Positions 1 through 8,202 of a stretch of 64,000 nucleotides of DNA are shown here, piece after piece (within the stretch, counting starts at the first letter, position 1; every line of letters begins with the position of its first letter). The position numbers and the translations under genes are program-made. Location: NCBI GenBank assembly GCA_964385635.1, contig CAYLPU010000004.1:30186-94185 (forward strand), given 5' to 3'. This DNA comes from CAYLPU01 sp964385635. Its GTDB lineage: Bacteria > Chloroflexota > Anaerolineae > B4-G1. Under the pieces are notes generated by a model, which was not told the DNA's origin, did not search any database, and was given only the letters and a program-made list of their open reading frames with translations.

Positions 1-1047
1 CGCAAAGCGGCCAACCAGGGCTTCCTTGGGGCAACGCTACCTGAGGATTACCTCGGCGCGGAGTTAGATTATGTGAGTTATGCCCTGCTCATTGAGACGC
101 TGGCTAGAGACTGTATGTCTACCGCCGTGACGCTGGCGACACACGTAAGCCTGGTAGCGATGAGCATCCTGGAGCACGGTACCGATGCTCAGAAGGAGGA
201 GTGGCTCCCACCGATGGCTGCTGGCGAGATGATCGGCAGTTTCGCCCTCACCGAGCCAGATGCCGGGAGCGACGCGATGGCCCTTCAGACCCGTGCCACC
301 TACCTCCCTCCCCTCACAGGGGGAGGACAAGAGGGGGGGATGATCCTGGATGGAGTCAAGACCTGGGTTGCCAACGGCGAAATTGCTGGTCTCTCTCTGG
401 TCTTCGCCCAGGGGCCGGTGGGAGTCGAGGCTTTCCTGGTCCCCAAGGACGCCACAGGGCTGACGGTGGGTTACCGGGAGCCGACCCTGGGGCTACGCAG
501 CGTGACCTTCAACACCCTCTACCTGGAGAGTTGCCGGGTGCCGGAGGCCAACCGGCTCGGCGAGCCCGGCGAGGGGTGGACGGTGGCGCAGCGGGCGCAG
601 AATCGCATGGCGGTCGCGCTGGCAGCAGCCGGGTTGGGCGTGTCGGAGAACACCCTGGACGTGGCGGCTCAGTATGCCACCGAGCGGGTACAGTTCGGCG
701 TCCCCATCGCCAAAAAGCAAGCCATCCAATCCTACATAGCCGAGGCAATGGGGGAGGTGGAGGCATTGCGCTACCTGGTCTACCACGCTGCCTGGCTGGC
801 CGACCAGGGTGGTGACTTCTCCTTCGACGCCTCGGTGGTCAAGGCCTTTGGCGCTCGCGTCGCCTGCAGCGTCACCAACCGCATGGTCCAGGTGATGGGC
901 GGCTACGGCTACATGGAGGACTACCCAATGGCCCGCAAGTACCGGGATGCCCGCGCTTTGAGCATCATCGGCGGGCCGACAGAACTGCATGACATCCGGG
1001 TTGCTCAGCGGATATTCGCTGACCTGGACCTCGAGATCGCGCCGTAG
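1..1047 (+). CDS. acyl-CoA dehydrogenase (5' end outside window)
   Basis: FAD-dependent acyl-CoA dehydrogenase that oxidises an acyl-CoA to the enoyl-CoA and passes electrons to ETF. The reading frame is open from base 1, so the N-terminus is cut by the window; a GTG at 73 is internal. Family signatures seen are FALTEPDAGSD (flavin/substrate loop), KTWVANG, the ERVQFGVPI segment and the C-terminal GGYGYMEDYP helix. A GC-rich hairpin repeat at 302-339 adds about ten residues (PPLTGGGQEGG) in the central beta domain, where relatives have a short loop. It ends 11 bases before the next dehydrogenase, so the two are probably one operon with ETF. The substrate chain length cannot be told. Confidence 0.93.
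   Translation, partial: RKAANQGFLGATLPEDYLGAELDYVSYALLIETLARDCMSTAVTLATHVSLVAMSILEHGTDAQKEEWLPPMAAGEMIGSFALTEPDAGSDAMALQTRATYLPPLTGGGQEGGMILDGVKTWVANGEIAGLSLVFAQGPVGVEAFLVPKDATGLTVGYREPTLGLRSVTFNTLYLESCRVPEANRLGEPGEGWTVAQRAQNRMAVALAAAGLGVSENTLDVAAQYATERVQFGVPIAKKQAIQSYIAEAMGEVEALRYLVYHAAWLADQGGDFSFDASVVKAFGARVACSVTNRMVQVMGGYGYMEDYPMARKYRDARALSIIGGPTELHDIRVAQRIFADLDLEIAP
302..339 (+). repeat. GC-rich hairpin repeat inside acyl-CoA dehydrogenase
   Basis: A C-rich run, short spacer and G-rich run (CTCCCTCCCCT then GGGGGAGG and GAGGGGGG) read in frame as a Pro-rich then Gly-rich loop. The same kind of element lies inside genes at about 21390, 24762, 27176, 33971, 48786 and 50601, so it is a dispersed family rather than native enzyme sequence. 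Confidence 0.7.
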
Positions 1048-1058
1048 GAGGTGGAAAC

Positions 1059-2225
1059 ATGGATTTCACGTTTTCTCCAGAACACATCGCACTGCGCCGG
1101 ATGATCCGGGAGTTCGCCGAGACCGAGATCGCCCCTATAGCGGCGGAGCTTGACCGGGAACACAGGGTGCCCTTCGAGGTGCTGCGCAAACTCGGCGAAA
1201 TCGGCCTCCTGGGCGTCTGCTTTCCGCAGGAATACGGCGGCATGGGGGCCGGTGAGATGGGCTACTGCATCCTGATGGAGGAACTGGGCCGGGTCTGCAC
1301 CTCCACGGGAACCAACGTCGGCGCTCACATCGGCATCGGCGCTATGGCGATCCACCTGGATGGTACTCCAGAGCAGAAGGAGAAGTACCTGACGCCGTTG
1401 GCACGTGGAGAGAAGATCGCCGCCTTTGGCCTGACCGAGTCCGGTGCCGGCTCCGACGCCGCATCCGTCCGCACCCGTGCCGTCCGTGAGGGAGACTCCT
1501 GGATCCTGGACGGGAGCAAGGTCTTTATCACCAACGGCGGCTACGCGGACATCGTGACTGTGATGGCAGTGACCGATCCGACGCTGGGTGCCCGGGGCGG
1601 CATCACCGCCTTCATCGTCGAGACCGACTGGGAAGGTTTCTCGGTCGCCCGGGAAGAGGACAAGATGGGCATCCGGGGCACCAGCACTGCCGAGTTGGTC
1701 TTCGAGGAACTGCGGGTTCCCCATGAGAACGTGCTGGGAAAGGTGGGGGAGGGGTTTATTCCCTTCATGAAGTCGCTGGACATGGGCCGGCTGACGCTGG
1801 GGGCGGCCTGTGTGGGCGGCGCCCAGATGGCGCTGGAGACGGCCGTTCGCTGGGCCAAAACCCGTAAGCAGTTCGGCGTGGAACTGGCGCACAAGCAGTC
1901 GGTGCAGTGGAAGATCGCCAACATGGCCACAGAGCTCGAGGCGCTGCGTAGCCTGGTCTACCGGGTGGCCTGGTTGGTGGACACCGGGCAGCCCTTCAGC
2001 CAACTGGCGGCGATGTGCAAGTTATACGGTTCCGAGGTGGCCTCACGGGCTATTGACACGGCCCTGCAGATCCACGGCGGGCTTGGCTTCTCGCGGGACT
2101 TTCCCCTCGAGCGAGGTTTCCGCGACGCCCGCATCGGCGAGATCTACGAGGGCACTAGTGAGATTCAGCGCATCGTCATTGCCAGCAACATCTTCCGCGA
2201 GCACGGCGTGCGGATCAGACCATAA
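1059..2225 (+). CDS. acyl-CoA dehydrogenase
   Basis: Complete 388-residue acyl-CoA dehydrogenase, the usual family length. The N-terminal helical domain starts MDFTFSPEHIALRRMIREF. The middle domain has FGLTESGAGSDAA and SKVFITNGGYAD, and the C-terminal domain has RKQFGVELAHKQ, QIHGGLGFSRDFPLER and the catalytic-region motif IYEGTSEIQRIVI. The ATG follows a strong AGGAGG Shine-Dalgarno sequence. It lies between another dehydrogenase and etfBA, so it very likely feeds electrons to that ETF. The YEGTSEIQ motif is typical of short- or medium-chain enzymes, but the substrate is not resolved. No repeat insertion is visible in this gene. Confidence 0.95.
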   Translation: MDFTFSPEHIALRRMIREFAETEIAPIAAELDREHRVPFEVLRKLGEIGLLGVCFPQEYGGMGAGEMGYCILMEELGRVCTSTGTNVGAHIGIGAMAIHLDGTPEQKEKYLTPLARGEKIAAFGLTESGAGSDAASVRTRAVREGDSWILDGSKVFITNGGYADIVTVMAVTDPTLGARGGITAFIVETDWEGFSVAREEDKMGIRGTSTAELVFEELRVPHENVLGKVGEGFIPFMKSLDMGRLTLGAACVGGAQMALETAVRWAKTRKQFGVELAHKQSVQWKIANMATELEALRSLVYRVAWLVDTGQPFSQLAAMCKLYGSEVASRAIDTALQIHGGLGFSRDFPLERGFRDARIGEIYEGTSEIQRIVIASNIFREHGVRIRP

Positions 2226-2237
2226 GGAGGTGCGGCT

Positions 2238-3026
2238 ATGCAAATTGTCGTGATTCTTGGACGAGTTCTCGACCCCAGCGGCATCGTGGTCAAAGGAAAG
2301 GCAGGCCGCATCTTCGTCAACCGGGAAGAGTATATGCTCCAGCCAGCCGACCGCTGCGCGCTGGAGGCGGCGCTGCGCATCAAGGATGGTACCGGCGCCG
2401 GGGTAGTGGCCCTCCCACGGAGCCCGCTGCCTGATGACGATGTGCTCCGCCAAGCGCTGGCCACCGGCGCAGACCGCGCGGTTTACCTGACCGGCGACGG
2501 GTTCAAGGGGGCTGATGCCGCGGTCATGGCCCGGGTGCTGGCGGCAACAGTGGAGCGACTGGGAGGGACAGACCTTGTCCTGGTCGGTGCGACTACAATG
2601 GACACGGGGCAGAGCCAACTGGGCTCTCGGCTGGCCGAGGCTTTGGGCTGGCCTCAAGTCATCGGAGCCTGGCAGGTAGAAGCAGTTGATGGAAAAGTGC
2701 GGGTGGTCCGCCAGGAAGGAAGTAACTACGTAACCGCCGAGGCAGACCTGCCTGCGGTCGTCACCATGCTGTCCGGGGCGCTCAAGCCCCGCTATCCCAA
2801 TGGCGTCCGCCTGATCAACATCTACAAAGACGTGGGGGAGATCGCGGAGGCCTTGGAACGGTGGGACGTGGCCGATCTGGTATCCGTTGACACCCTCAAA
2901 CCGCTCTTGGAACGACGCGGGCGGGACTTCCCGCCGGAGCGGGAGCGAGGAGTGCGCGTGAACGGCACGCTGGAGGAAATGGCCCAGGCAGCAACCGATG
3001 CGCTCCAGCAGCGGATAGGAGGGTAA
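2238..3026 (+). CDS. etfB: electron transfer flavoprotein subunit beta
   Basis: ETF beta subunit (262 residues, normal size), which binds AMP or a second flavin and forms a heterodimer with EtfA. It takes electrons from the upstream acyl-CoA dehydrogenases. Seen motifs are the early KGKAGRIFVNREE segment, GADRAVYLTGDGFKGADA, LVGATTMDTGQSQLGSRLAEALGWPQV (split: LVGATTMDTGQSQ and LAEALGWPQV), and the C-terminal KPRYPNG. An AAGGAGGTG ribosome site precedes the ATG. Residues around VSVDT at 2882-2896 are encoded by TATCCGTTGACACCC, identical to the dispersed repeat of this locus and in the same DNA orientation as copies in - strand genes. Confidence 0.93.
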   Translation: MQIVVILGRVLDPSGIVVKGKAGRIFVNREEYMLQPADRCALEAALRIKDGTGAGVVALPRSPLPDDDVLRQALATGADRAVYLTGDGFKGADAAVMARVLAATVERLGGTDLVLVGATTMDTGQSQLGSRLAEALGWPQVIGAWQVEAVDGKVRVVRQEGSNYVTAEADLPAVVTMLSGALKPRYPNGVRLINIYKDVGEIAEALERWDVADLVSVDTLKPLLERRGRDFPPERERGVRVNGTLEEMAQAATDALQQRIGG

Positions 3027-3036
3027 AGAGGGTACT

Positions 3037-4086
3037 ATGGATGCATCATATCTCGACCTGCTGATGGCCCAACAGGAGGAAGTCACCGAGGAAGCGATCG
3101 GAGGAGGAGGCGTCTGGGTCGTGGCCGATGTCGTGGATGGCGCAGTGGCCCCGGTGACACTAGAGGCGCTGGGGGCAGCCCGCACCCTGGCCGACTCGCT
3201 GGGTGCCTACGTCTATGGGGTTCTGCTGGGCGAGGGTGTGATCGACCTGGCACAGACCCTCTACCAGGCCGGAGCGGACGGCACTCACGTGGCCGATCAT
3301 CCCTCGCTGGCTCAGTTCGCATTGGAGCCTTACCTGAAGGCGCTCTCCGACCTCTTCGAGGCGGAGCAACCGGAGATAGTTATCTTCGGGGCCACCGCCC
3401 AGGGTCAGGAACTAGCGCCGAGGCTGGCGCAGCGCACAGGTGGCGGGCTGATCGAGCACGTGATGACGACCAGCCTGGACGAGTCCACCCGGACGGTGCA
3501 GGGCGCTATCCCCATCTACGGCGGTGAATACTTCGAGATCGTCGCCTGCCCATCCGTTGACCCCCGCCCGCAGTTCCTCACCATCGAACCGGGCGCTTTC
3601 CCCGCTCCATTCATGGACGAGTACCGCAAGGGGGAGCCTACGACGCTTGAGGTCGAGCCGGTGGAGCCTGCCGTGCGCGTGGTGGGGCCTGCCGCCGACT
3701 TTGAGCCGCCTCCGGTGCCGCTTGATCAAGCCCCGGTGATCGTGGCCGCCGGGCGACAGGCGGGGGACTTTGAGATGGTGAAGCGGCTGGCGACGGCGCT
3801 GGGCGGCCAAGTCGCCGGCGACCGGGGAGCACGGGACGCGGGCTGGATTGACCCCGAGCAGATCGTGGACGTGCGTAGCGTGACAGTCGCACCCGATGTC
3901 TACGTCGCGGTGGGCATCCGGGGCGACACGTTCCACAACGCCGCCATTGAGGAGGCGAAGTTCATCCTCGCCATCCACCCTGACCCAAAGGCGTCTATTT
4001 TCGCCCTCGCCGATCTGTGCCTCGAGGCTGACCCAGCCGAGGTTCTCCCGGTGCTGCTGGAACCGTTGGGACAACCACAGTCATAG
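3037..4086 (+). CDS. etfA: electron transfer flavoprotein subunit alpha
   Basis: ETF alpha subunit (349 residues). The N-terminal half forms the ETF fold (VWVVADVVDG, VIFGATAQGQELAPRLAQ). The C-terminal FAD domain shows PVIVAAGRQAGDFEMVKRLA, the VAPDVYVAVGIRGD segment and the ILAIHPDPKASIFALAD motif; in most EtfA proteins this last motif reads INxDxxAPIF. It ends the + strand operon of two dehydrogenases and ETF. CATCCGTTGACCC at about 3550 encodes PSVDP and matches a common variant of the dispersed repeat, again + oriented. Whether this ETF bifurcates electrons cannot be decided from the motifs seen. Confidence 0.93.
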   Translation: MDASYLDLLMAQQEEVTEEAIGGGGVWVVADVVDGAVAPVTLEALGAARTLADSLGAYVYGVLLGEGVIDLAQTLYQAGADGTHVADHPSLAQFALEPYLKALSDLFEAEQPEIVIFGATAQGQELAPRLAQRTGGGLIEHVMTTSLDESTRTVQGAIPIYGGEYFEIVACPSVDPRPQFLTIEPGAFPAPFMDEYRKGEPTTLEVEPVEPAVRVVGPAADFEPPPVPLDQAPVIVAAGRQAGDFEMVKRLATALGGQVAGDRGARDAGWIDPEQIVDVRSVTVAPDVYVAVGIRGDTFHNAAIEEAKFILAIHPDPKASIFALADLCLEADPAEVLPVLLEPLGQPQS

Positions 4087-4116
4087 ACACAGCCGTAGCA
4101 GTTGACAAACACCGTC

Positions 4117-4148
4117 GGCCCGGTCGGGGCACACACCCCGGCCGGGCC
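4117..4148. terminator. bidirectional hairpin terminator between convergent operons
   Basis: A strong GC-rich inverted repeat (GGCCCGGTCGGGG, loop CACA, CCCCGGCCGGGCC) lies in the 109-base gap between etfA and the convergent kor operon. GACAA and TTGTC lie outside the stem. There is no long T-tract, so it may work as a structure-only terminator or mRNA 3' end protector for both directions. Confidence 0.6.
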
Positions 4149-4181
4149 GTTGTCCGCAGCGTCGCAAGGTGTACTTATCCG

Positions 4182-4219
4182 CATCCGTTGACACCCTATC
4201 CGTTGACACCGTTGACACC
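4182..4219 (+). repeat. GTTGACACC minisatellite at kor 3' end
   Basis: ATCCGTTGACACC, then ATCCGTTGACACC with an extra 9-base unit GTTGACACC. It spans the stop codon of the downstream end of the kor fusion gene, whose last residues are therefore repeat-encoded (GVNGVNG). Confidence 0.9.
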
Positions 4220-5827
4220 CCTGGCGTGCTCGTACCCCTTACGGAACGCCTGCATATTCAGTTCTTCCGTCCCCTTCGGCACCGACTCCAGCACTGCCTG
4301 CCGCAACGCGTCGGCAGAGATGGTCTCACTGAGAGCAGCCAGCGCACCGAGCATCACCACATTGGCGACCTGCACACGGCCCAATTCCTGCTCGGCGATG
4401 CGGGTCGCTGGGATGGGGACCACACGCTGACCGGCTGACAGATCAGGCTGCACCAGATCCTCGTCAATCAGCAAAAGCCCTCCTTCCGCCAGTTGACCGT
4501 GGTAGGTGGTGTAGGCTTCCTGGTACATAGCCGCCATCAAGCTCGGCCGGGTGATGTACGGGTAAAGGATGGGATCGTCAGAGATGATGAGCGCTGTGCT
4601 ACAAGCCCCTCCCCGTGACTCCGGGCCATAACTCTGGGTCAGCGTGGCCTCCCGATGGTCAATCAGCGCAGCCGCCTTGCCAGCGATAATGCCCGCCAGA
4701 ATGATGCCCTGTCCGCCGAAACCACACAGCCGGATCTCGGTCTGGCCCACATCCGCATCCGCATCCGCATCCGTTGACACCGTTGACACCATCCGTTTAT
4801 CCGTTGACCCATCCGTTGACACCGTATCCGTTGACACCGTATCCGTTGACACCGTTGACACCGGCGCTGGCTCAAACCCGGTCTCCAGCGCCGTTGGCGG
4901 ACGGTCCAGCAGTTCCAGATCTTCGCATGGACGTGTCTCGCCGTGGATCTCCCGGTACATCTCCTGGAAGGTCGGGCGTTCGATGTTCACGAACTCGCCA
5001 CAGACGATCTCCCCAGCCAGGCCGATGTCCACCTCCCACGGTTTGGCGTCGTGGCGGATGACCGCCTCGCGGTGGTAGTACTCAAACATGTCGCTCCCGT
5101 ACTGCTTGCGGTTCCAGCGTCCATAGAGAGTCGGGCAGGGGGAGATGGCCTCGACGACAGTAAAGCCCGGCTTGAGAAGCGCCGCATGGATGGATTTCTC
5201 CAGCCGCCGGGCGTGGAGCACCGTCCAGCGAGCAACGTACGTCGCACCGGCCGCCGCCGCCAGGTAGGGAACGCTGAAAGGGTGCTCCAGGTTACCCCGG
5301 CGAGAGGTGCTCGTGCGCGCCCCAGTCGGCGTGGTGGGACCCATCTGCCCGCCCGTCATCCCGTAGTTGAAGTTGTTGACACAGATGACCGTCAAGTCCA
5401 TGTTGCGGCGGGCGGCATGGATGAAGTGGTTGCCACCAATAGCGATCAGGTCGCCGTCGCCGGAAAAGACCACTACCTTTAACTCCGGATGCGCCAGTTT
5501 CAGCCCCGTGGCGAAGGGAATCGCCCGCCCGTGGGTGGTGTGGAAACTATCGAGTCGGACGTAGCCGGCCACTCGCCCCGTGCAGCCGATGCCCGAGACG
5601 ACAGCCACCTTGTCCAGATCGAGTCCTGAGCGTATCAGCGCGCTGATGAAGCAACTGACTGCCGTTCCGATGCCACAGCCCTGGCACCAAATGTGGGGCA
5701 GGCGGTCGCCGCGCAACAAGTCGTCCATCGGGTGCAGCGCGATTTCAGCCAGTTCCGGCACGCCTGCCAGTTCGTCGAAAACGCCCTCGTCTCCGGTAAT
5801 CTCTTGCGGTTGTGCTAATTCTGACAT
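4196..5827 (-). CDS. 2-oxoacid:ferredoxin oxidoreductase, beta-gamma fusion (KorB-KorC)
   Basis: Single protein joining the thiamine-diphosphate beta subunit and the gamma subunit of a 2-oxoglutarate-type ferredoxin oxidoreductase. Residues about 1-290 are KorB (WCQGCGIGTAVSCF, VVFSGDGDLIAIGGNHF, the TPP motif end NNFNYGMTGGQ). About 370-540 are KorC (LCGFGGQGIILAG, YGPESRGGACSTALI). The roughly 40-residue junction is almost wholly dispersed repeat read as VSTD/STVSTD plus DADADADV. I start at MSELAQP (5827) because AGGTAGGGAAAC precedes it and the upstream korA ends at 5835; an upstream MRRRG start would overlap korA. The C-terminal tail is also repeat. These subunits are normally separate genes, so the fusion looks repeat-made. 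Confidence 0.9.
   Translation of the reverse strand: MSELAQPQEITGDEGVFDELAGVPELAEIALHPMDDLLRGDRLPHIWCQGCGIGTAVSCFISALIRSGLDLDKVAVVSGIGCTGRVAGYVRLDSFHTTHGRAIPFATGLKLAHPELKVVVFSGDGDLIAIGGNHFIHAARRNMDLTVICVNNFNYGMTGGQMGPTTPTGARTSTSRRGNLEHPFSVPYLAAAAGATYVARWTVLHARRLEKSIHAALLKPGFTVVEAISPCPTLYGRWNRKQYGSDMFEYYHREAVIRHDAKPWEVDIGLAGEIVCGEFVNIERPTFQEMYREIHGETRPCEDLELLDRPPTALETGFEPAPVSTVSTDTVSTDTVSTDGSTDKRMVSTVSTDADADADVGQTEIRLCGFGGQGIILAGIIAGKAAALIDHREATLTQSYGPESRGGACSTALIISDDPILYPYITRPSLMAAMYQEAYTTYHGQLAEGGLLLIDEDLVQPDLSAGQRVVPIPATRIAEQELGRVQVANVVMLGALAALSETISADALRQAVLESVPKGTEELNMQAFRKGYEHARGVNGVNG
4750..4862 (+). repeat. GTTGACACC/CATCCG array in the KorB-KorC linker
   Basis: Four CATCCG hexamers, then seven CCGTTGAC-type units with the CGTTTATCC variant. 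It contributes about 38 codons on the - strand and contains no stop in the reading frame used. Confidence 0.92.
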
Positions 5828-5834
5828 TGTTTCC

Positions 5835-6989
5835 CTACCTCGCCGCCTCACGTATCACTTCCAGGACATCCTCTGGGGCATGGATGTAGCCACCCGGATG
5901 GGGCACCGAAAAGACACGCGCCTTGCCGCCACTGCAGCGCTCCACCTCCCGCACAATCTGGCCCATATTGATCTCGGGCACGACGAACGCCTTCACCTGC
6001 TCTGCCAATTCGCGGATGCGATCCTCGGCGAAGGGCCACACCGTCACCATCTTGAGCATCCCCACCCGCAGACCCTCGTCACGTGCCATCAACACCGGCA
6101 GAAGCGATGTGCGGGCCGAAATGCCGTAGGAGACCACGACGACCTCTGCACCCTCAACCCCGTCCTCGACCAGTTTGATAATGTCATGCCGATTGTCGCG
6201 GATCTTGGCGATGAGACGCGGGATCAGCTTGGCCTGGGCAGCGGCATTGGTGGCCGGATAACCCCGCTCGTCATGGGTCAGGCCGGTCATATGGAAGCGA
6301 TACCCCATCCCCGCGACTGGGAGAGACGGCACGCCATCCTCGTCCCGTTCATAAAGCCGAAAATCGGGGCCAGGCGGCACCTTCGGCCTGCGCCAGGGGT
6401 AGATAGGGATCTTCTCCGCAGGCGGGATAACCACCCGTTCCGTCATGTGCCCCACCGCCTCGTCGGTCATCAAAAACACCGGCGTGCAATACTTCTCGGC
6501 CAGATTGAAGGCATGAATGGTCAGGTCGAATGCCTCCTGGGGGCCACTGGGGGCCAAGGCGATGATCTCGTAATCACCATGTGCCCCCCAGCGAGCCTGC
6601 ATCATATCAGACTGACTGACCAGCGTGGGCAGGCCAGTGGAGGGGCCACCGCGCTGCACGTCCACCAAGACACAAGGAGTCTCGGTCATAATCCCTAGCC
6701 CCAGGTTCTCCAGCATCAGGCTCAGGCCAGGACCGGAGGTGGCAGTCATCGCCCGTGCCCCGCCCCAGACCGCACCGAGCACGGCGTTCATCGAGGCTAG
6801 CTCATCCTCCATCTGGATAAAGACACCACCGGCCTCGGGCAGCCGCTCCGACATCCGCTCGGCGACCTCAGTGGCTGGCGTGATAGGATAGCCAGCGAAA
6901 AAGCGACAGCCAGCACAGATGGCCCCCTCGGCAACGGCTATGTCGCCGTTGAAGAAGAACCTACCCTCCAATACCCCCGGTTCACTCAC
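5835..6989 (-). CDS. korA: 2-oxoacid:ferredoxin oxidoreductase subunit alpha (KorA)
   Basis: Alpha subunit (about 384 residues) of the 2-oxoacid ferredoxin oxidoreductase. It carries the pyrimidine-binding TPP domain and a transketolase C-terminal domain. Motifs are GAICAGCRFFAGYPITPATE, GARAMTATSGPGLSLM (active-site region), CVLVDVQRGGPSTGLPT and the C-terminal FVVPEINMGQ. The start is the GTG at 6989, six bases after GGAGG, rather than the TTG at 6995, which is too close to it. It overlaps the end of korD by 8 bases and precedes the korBC fusion, giving operon order D-A-BC. The enzyme couples decarboxylation of 2-oxoglutarate or a related acid to ferredoxin reduction, or reductive carboxylation in reverse. 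Confidence 0.93.
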   Translation of the reverse strand: MSEPGVLEGRFFFNGDIAVAEGAICAGCRFFAGYPITPATEVAERMSERLPEAGGVFIQMEDELASMNAVLGAVWGGARAMTATSGPGLSLMLENLGLGIMTETPCVLVDVQRGGPSTGLPTLVSQSDMMQARWGAHGDYEIIALAPSGPQEAFDLTIHAFNLAEKYCTPVFLMTDEAVGHMTERVVIPPAEKIPIYPWRRPKVPPGPDFRLYERDEDGVPSLPVAGMGYRFHMTGLTHDERGYPATNAAAQAKLIPRLIAKIRDNRHDIIKLVEDGVEGAEVVVVSYGISARTSLLPVLMARDEGLRVGMLKMVTVWPFAEDRIRELAEQVKAFVVPEINMGQIVREVERCSGGKARVFSVPHPGGYIHAPEDVLEVIREAAR

Positions 6990-7245
6990 GATCAACCTCC
7001 ACTACGTAGATACAGAATTCCGGGCAGATAAGTTCACACAACCGACACGCCACACACTGGTCGGGGTTTTTGGCCCGGGGCGGGTGGTAACCTTTAGCAT
7101 TGGTATCGTCCGACATCTCCAACACGTCACGCGGGCAGTACCTCACACACAGTTGACATCCCTTACAGCGTGCCTTCAGGATGTGCATCTCGCCGTGCGG
7201 TGCTGTGAACTTTTCTATATCCAGTGGTGTACGCCAAAGTTTCAA
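6982..7245 (-). CDS. korD: 2-oxoacid:ferredoxin oxidoreductase delta (ferredoxin-like) subunit
   Basis: Small two-[4Fe-4S] ferredoxin subunit: CKGCQLCVRYCPRDV and CVACRLCELICPEF give the paired CxxCxxCxxxC motifs. I start at the TTG at 7245 (LKLWRTPLD), preceded by GAGGTCAGAA, since the WRxPLD N-terminus is native to this subunit. The frame stays open upstream to 7383, but that part is only dispersed repeat (VSTD units) shared with the 3' end of fumB. It probably transfers electrons from the KorABC active site to free ferredoxin. The start remains uncertain; there is no good ATG. Confidence 0.85.
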   Translation of the reverse strand: MKLWRTPLDIEKFTAPHGEMHILKARCKGCQLCVRYCPRDVLEMSDDTNAKGYHPPRAKNPDQCVACRLCELICPEFCIYVVEVDRE

Positions 7246-7293
7246 TTCTGACCTCAGGTAAGAAAGACTACCACTCAATCTCCAGGATCCAGA

Positions 7294-7379
7294 ATCCGTT
7301 GACACCGTTGACACCGTTGACCCCATCCGTTTATCCGTTGACACCGTTGACACCGTTGACACCGCATCCGTTGACACCG
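7294..7379 (+). repeat. GTTGACACC array between fumB and korD
   Basis: Six GTTGACACC units in ATCCG-linked runs plus one CGTTTATCC variant. It encodes the last 15 or so residues of FumB (GVNGCG then GVNG), and the variant supplies the FumB TAA stop. Confidence 0.9.
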
Positions 7380-7999
7380 CCAACCAGCCGTGCCAGCGCT
7401 GCCTTCGACGCTGCCGCCACCTCGTCGTGGATGCTCCGCCCGTGACTGTCCATCGTCACCACCACCGGGAAGCCCTCGACGCGAATGACCCAGAAGGCCT
7501 CCGGCACGCCAAACTCGTCCTTCTTGTAGACATCCACTACCTCCTTGACCGCATCAGCGATGAGGGAGGCCGCCCCACCGACGGCGTGAAAGTAGGCCGC
7601 GCCGTGCTCCTGGCAGGCCCGCAGCGTCCCCGGCCCCATGCCCCCCTTGCCGATGACGCCGCGCAGCCCGAAGTGGGCGATGACCTCCGGCTCGTAAACC
7701 TCCTCGCGGATGGAAGTGGTCGGACCAGCGGCGACAAATTCCCAACGCCCATCCTCCTTATGGCGGACCACCGGCCCGCAGTGATAGATGACGCCCCCGC
7801 CCAACAGCCGCAACAGTTCCTCGTAAAGCGGGTGCTCGCTCTCAGGTACTTCATCAGCACGAATGAACGTCTCGATCATGTACTTGTGGGCCGCATCGCG
7901 CCCCGTCACCATCACACCACTCAGCCGTACCGCGTCGCCGACGTGGAGAGCGCGGATAGCGTCTTCGGAGATAGGAATGTCCAGTTCATACGTCGCCAT
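7331..7999 (-). CDS. fumB: fumarate hydratase class I, beta (C-terminal) subunit
   Basis: Beta subunit of the two-subunit, oxygen-sensitive class I fumarase, which hydrates fumarate to malate with FumA. The protein begins MATYELDIPISEDAIRALHVGD and shows VMVTGRDAAHKYM, IYHCGPVVR, AGPTTSIREEVYEP, GKGGMG and the C-terminal MDSHGRSIHDEV. The native protein probably ends around residue 205; the remaining GVNGCG/GVNG tail is the dispersed repeat and the stop is formed by it. FumA lies 200 bases upstream with two tiny orphan reading frames in between. Confidence 0.93.
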   Translation of the reverse strand: MATYELDIPISEDAIRALHVGDAVRLSGVMVTGRDAAHKYMIETFIRADEVPESEHPLYEELLRLLGGGVIYHCGPVVRHKEDGRWEFVAAGPTTSIREEVYEPEVIAHFGLRGVIGKGGMGPGTLRACQEHGAAYFHAVGGAASLIADAVKEVVDVYKKDEFGVPEAFWVIRVEGFPVVVTMDSHGRSIHDEVAAASKAALARLVGGVNGCGVNGVNGVNG

Positions 8000-8054
8000 A
8001 GATGACTTGCTCCCAATTCTGGTTATTGAATGCTACTCGAATTATCATTCCCAT
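7986..8054 (-). other. 22-codon reading frame before fumB, possible leader or gene remnant
   Basis: ATG with a good upstream AAGGAG, reading MGMIIRVAFNNQNWEQVIYG and then two more residues to a TGA that overlaps the fumB start. It could be a leader peptide, or the 5' end of a lost gene cut by fumB. No function can be assigned. Confidence 0.3.
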
Positions 8055-8114
8055 CGTAACGCGCTCCTTGGCACAGTATAACTACATCAGCCTTCAAACG
8101 AAGGAGATGATGCC

Positions 8115-8201
8115 GTGAACAAATCACTTGACCTCAGTTTCACCCGCCCCAATCTGCCCTCCCTCGAGGAGATCGAGCAGGTGTTGCCCGGTCAGTGGTG
8201 A
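8115..8201 (+). pseudogene. 28-codon + strand gene start, probable remnant
   Basis: GTG start after AAGGAGATGATGCC. The peptide starts MNKSLDLSFTRPNLPSLEE and stops two bases from the fumA 3' end. The TRPxLPSLEE opening is reminiscent of DegT/DnrJ-type aminotransferases (weak recall). It looks like a gene truncated by the fumA junction. Confidence 0.3.
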
Positions 8202-8202
8202 C

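Noticed and set aside
4750..4862. The repeat arrays as CRISPR.
   Set aside because: Units are 9-13 bases with no unique spacers of constant length, they lie in coding sequence, and no cas gene is present.
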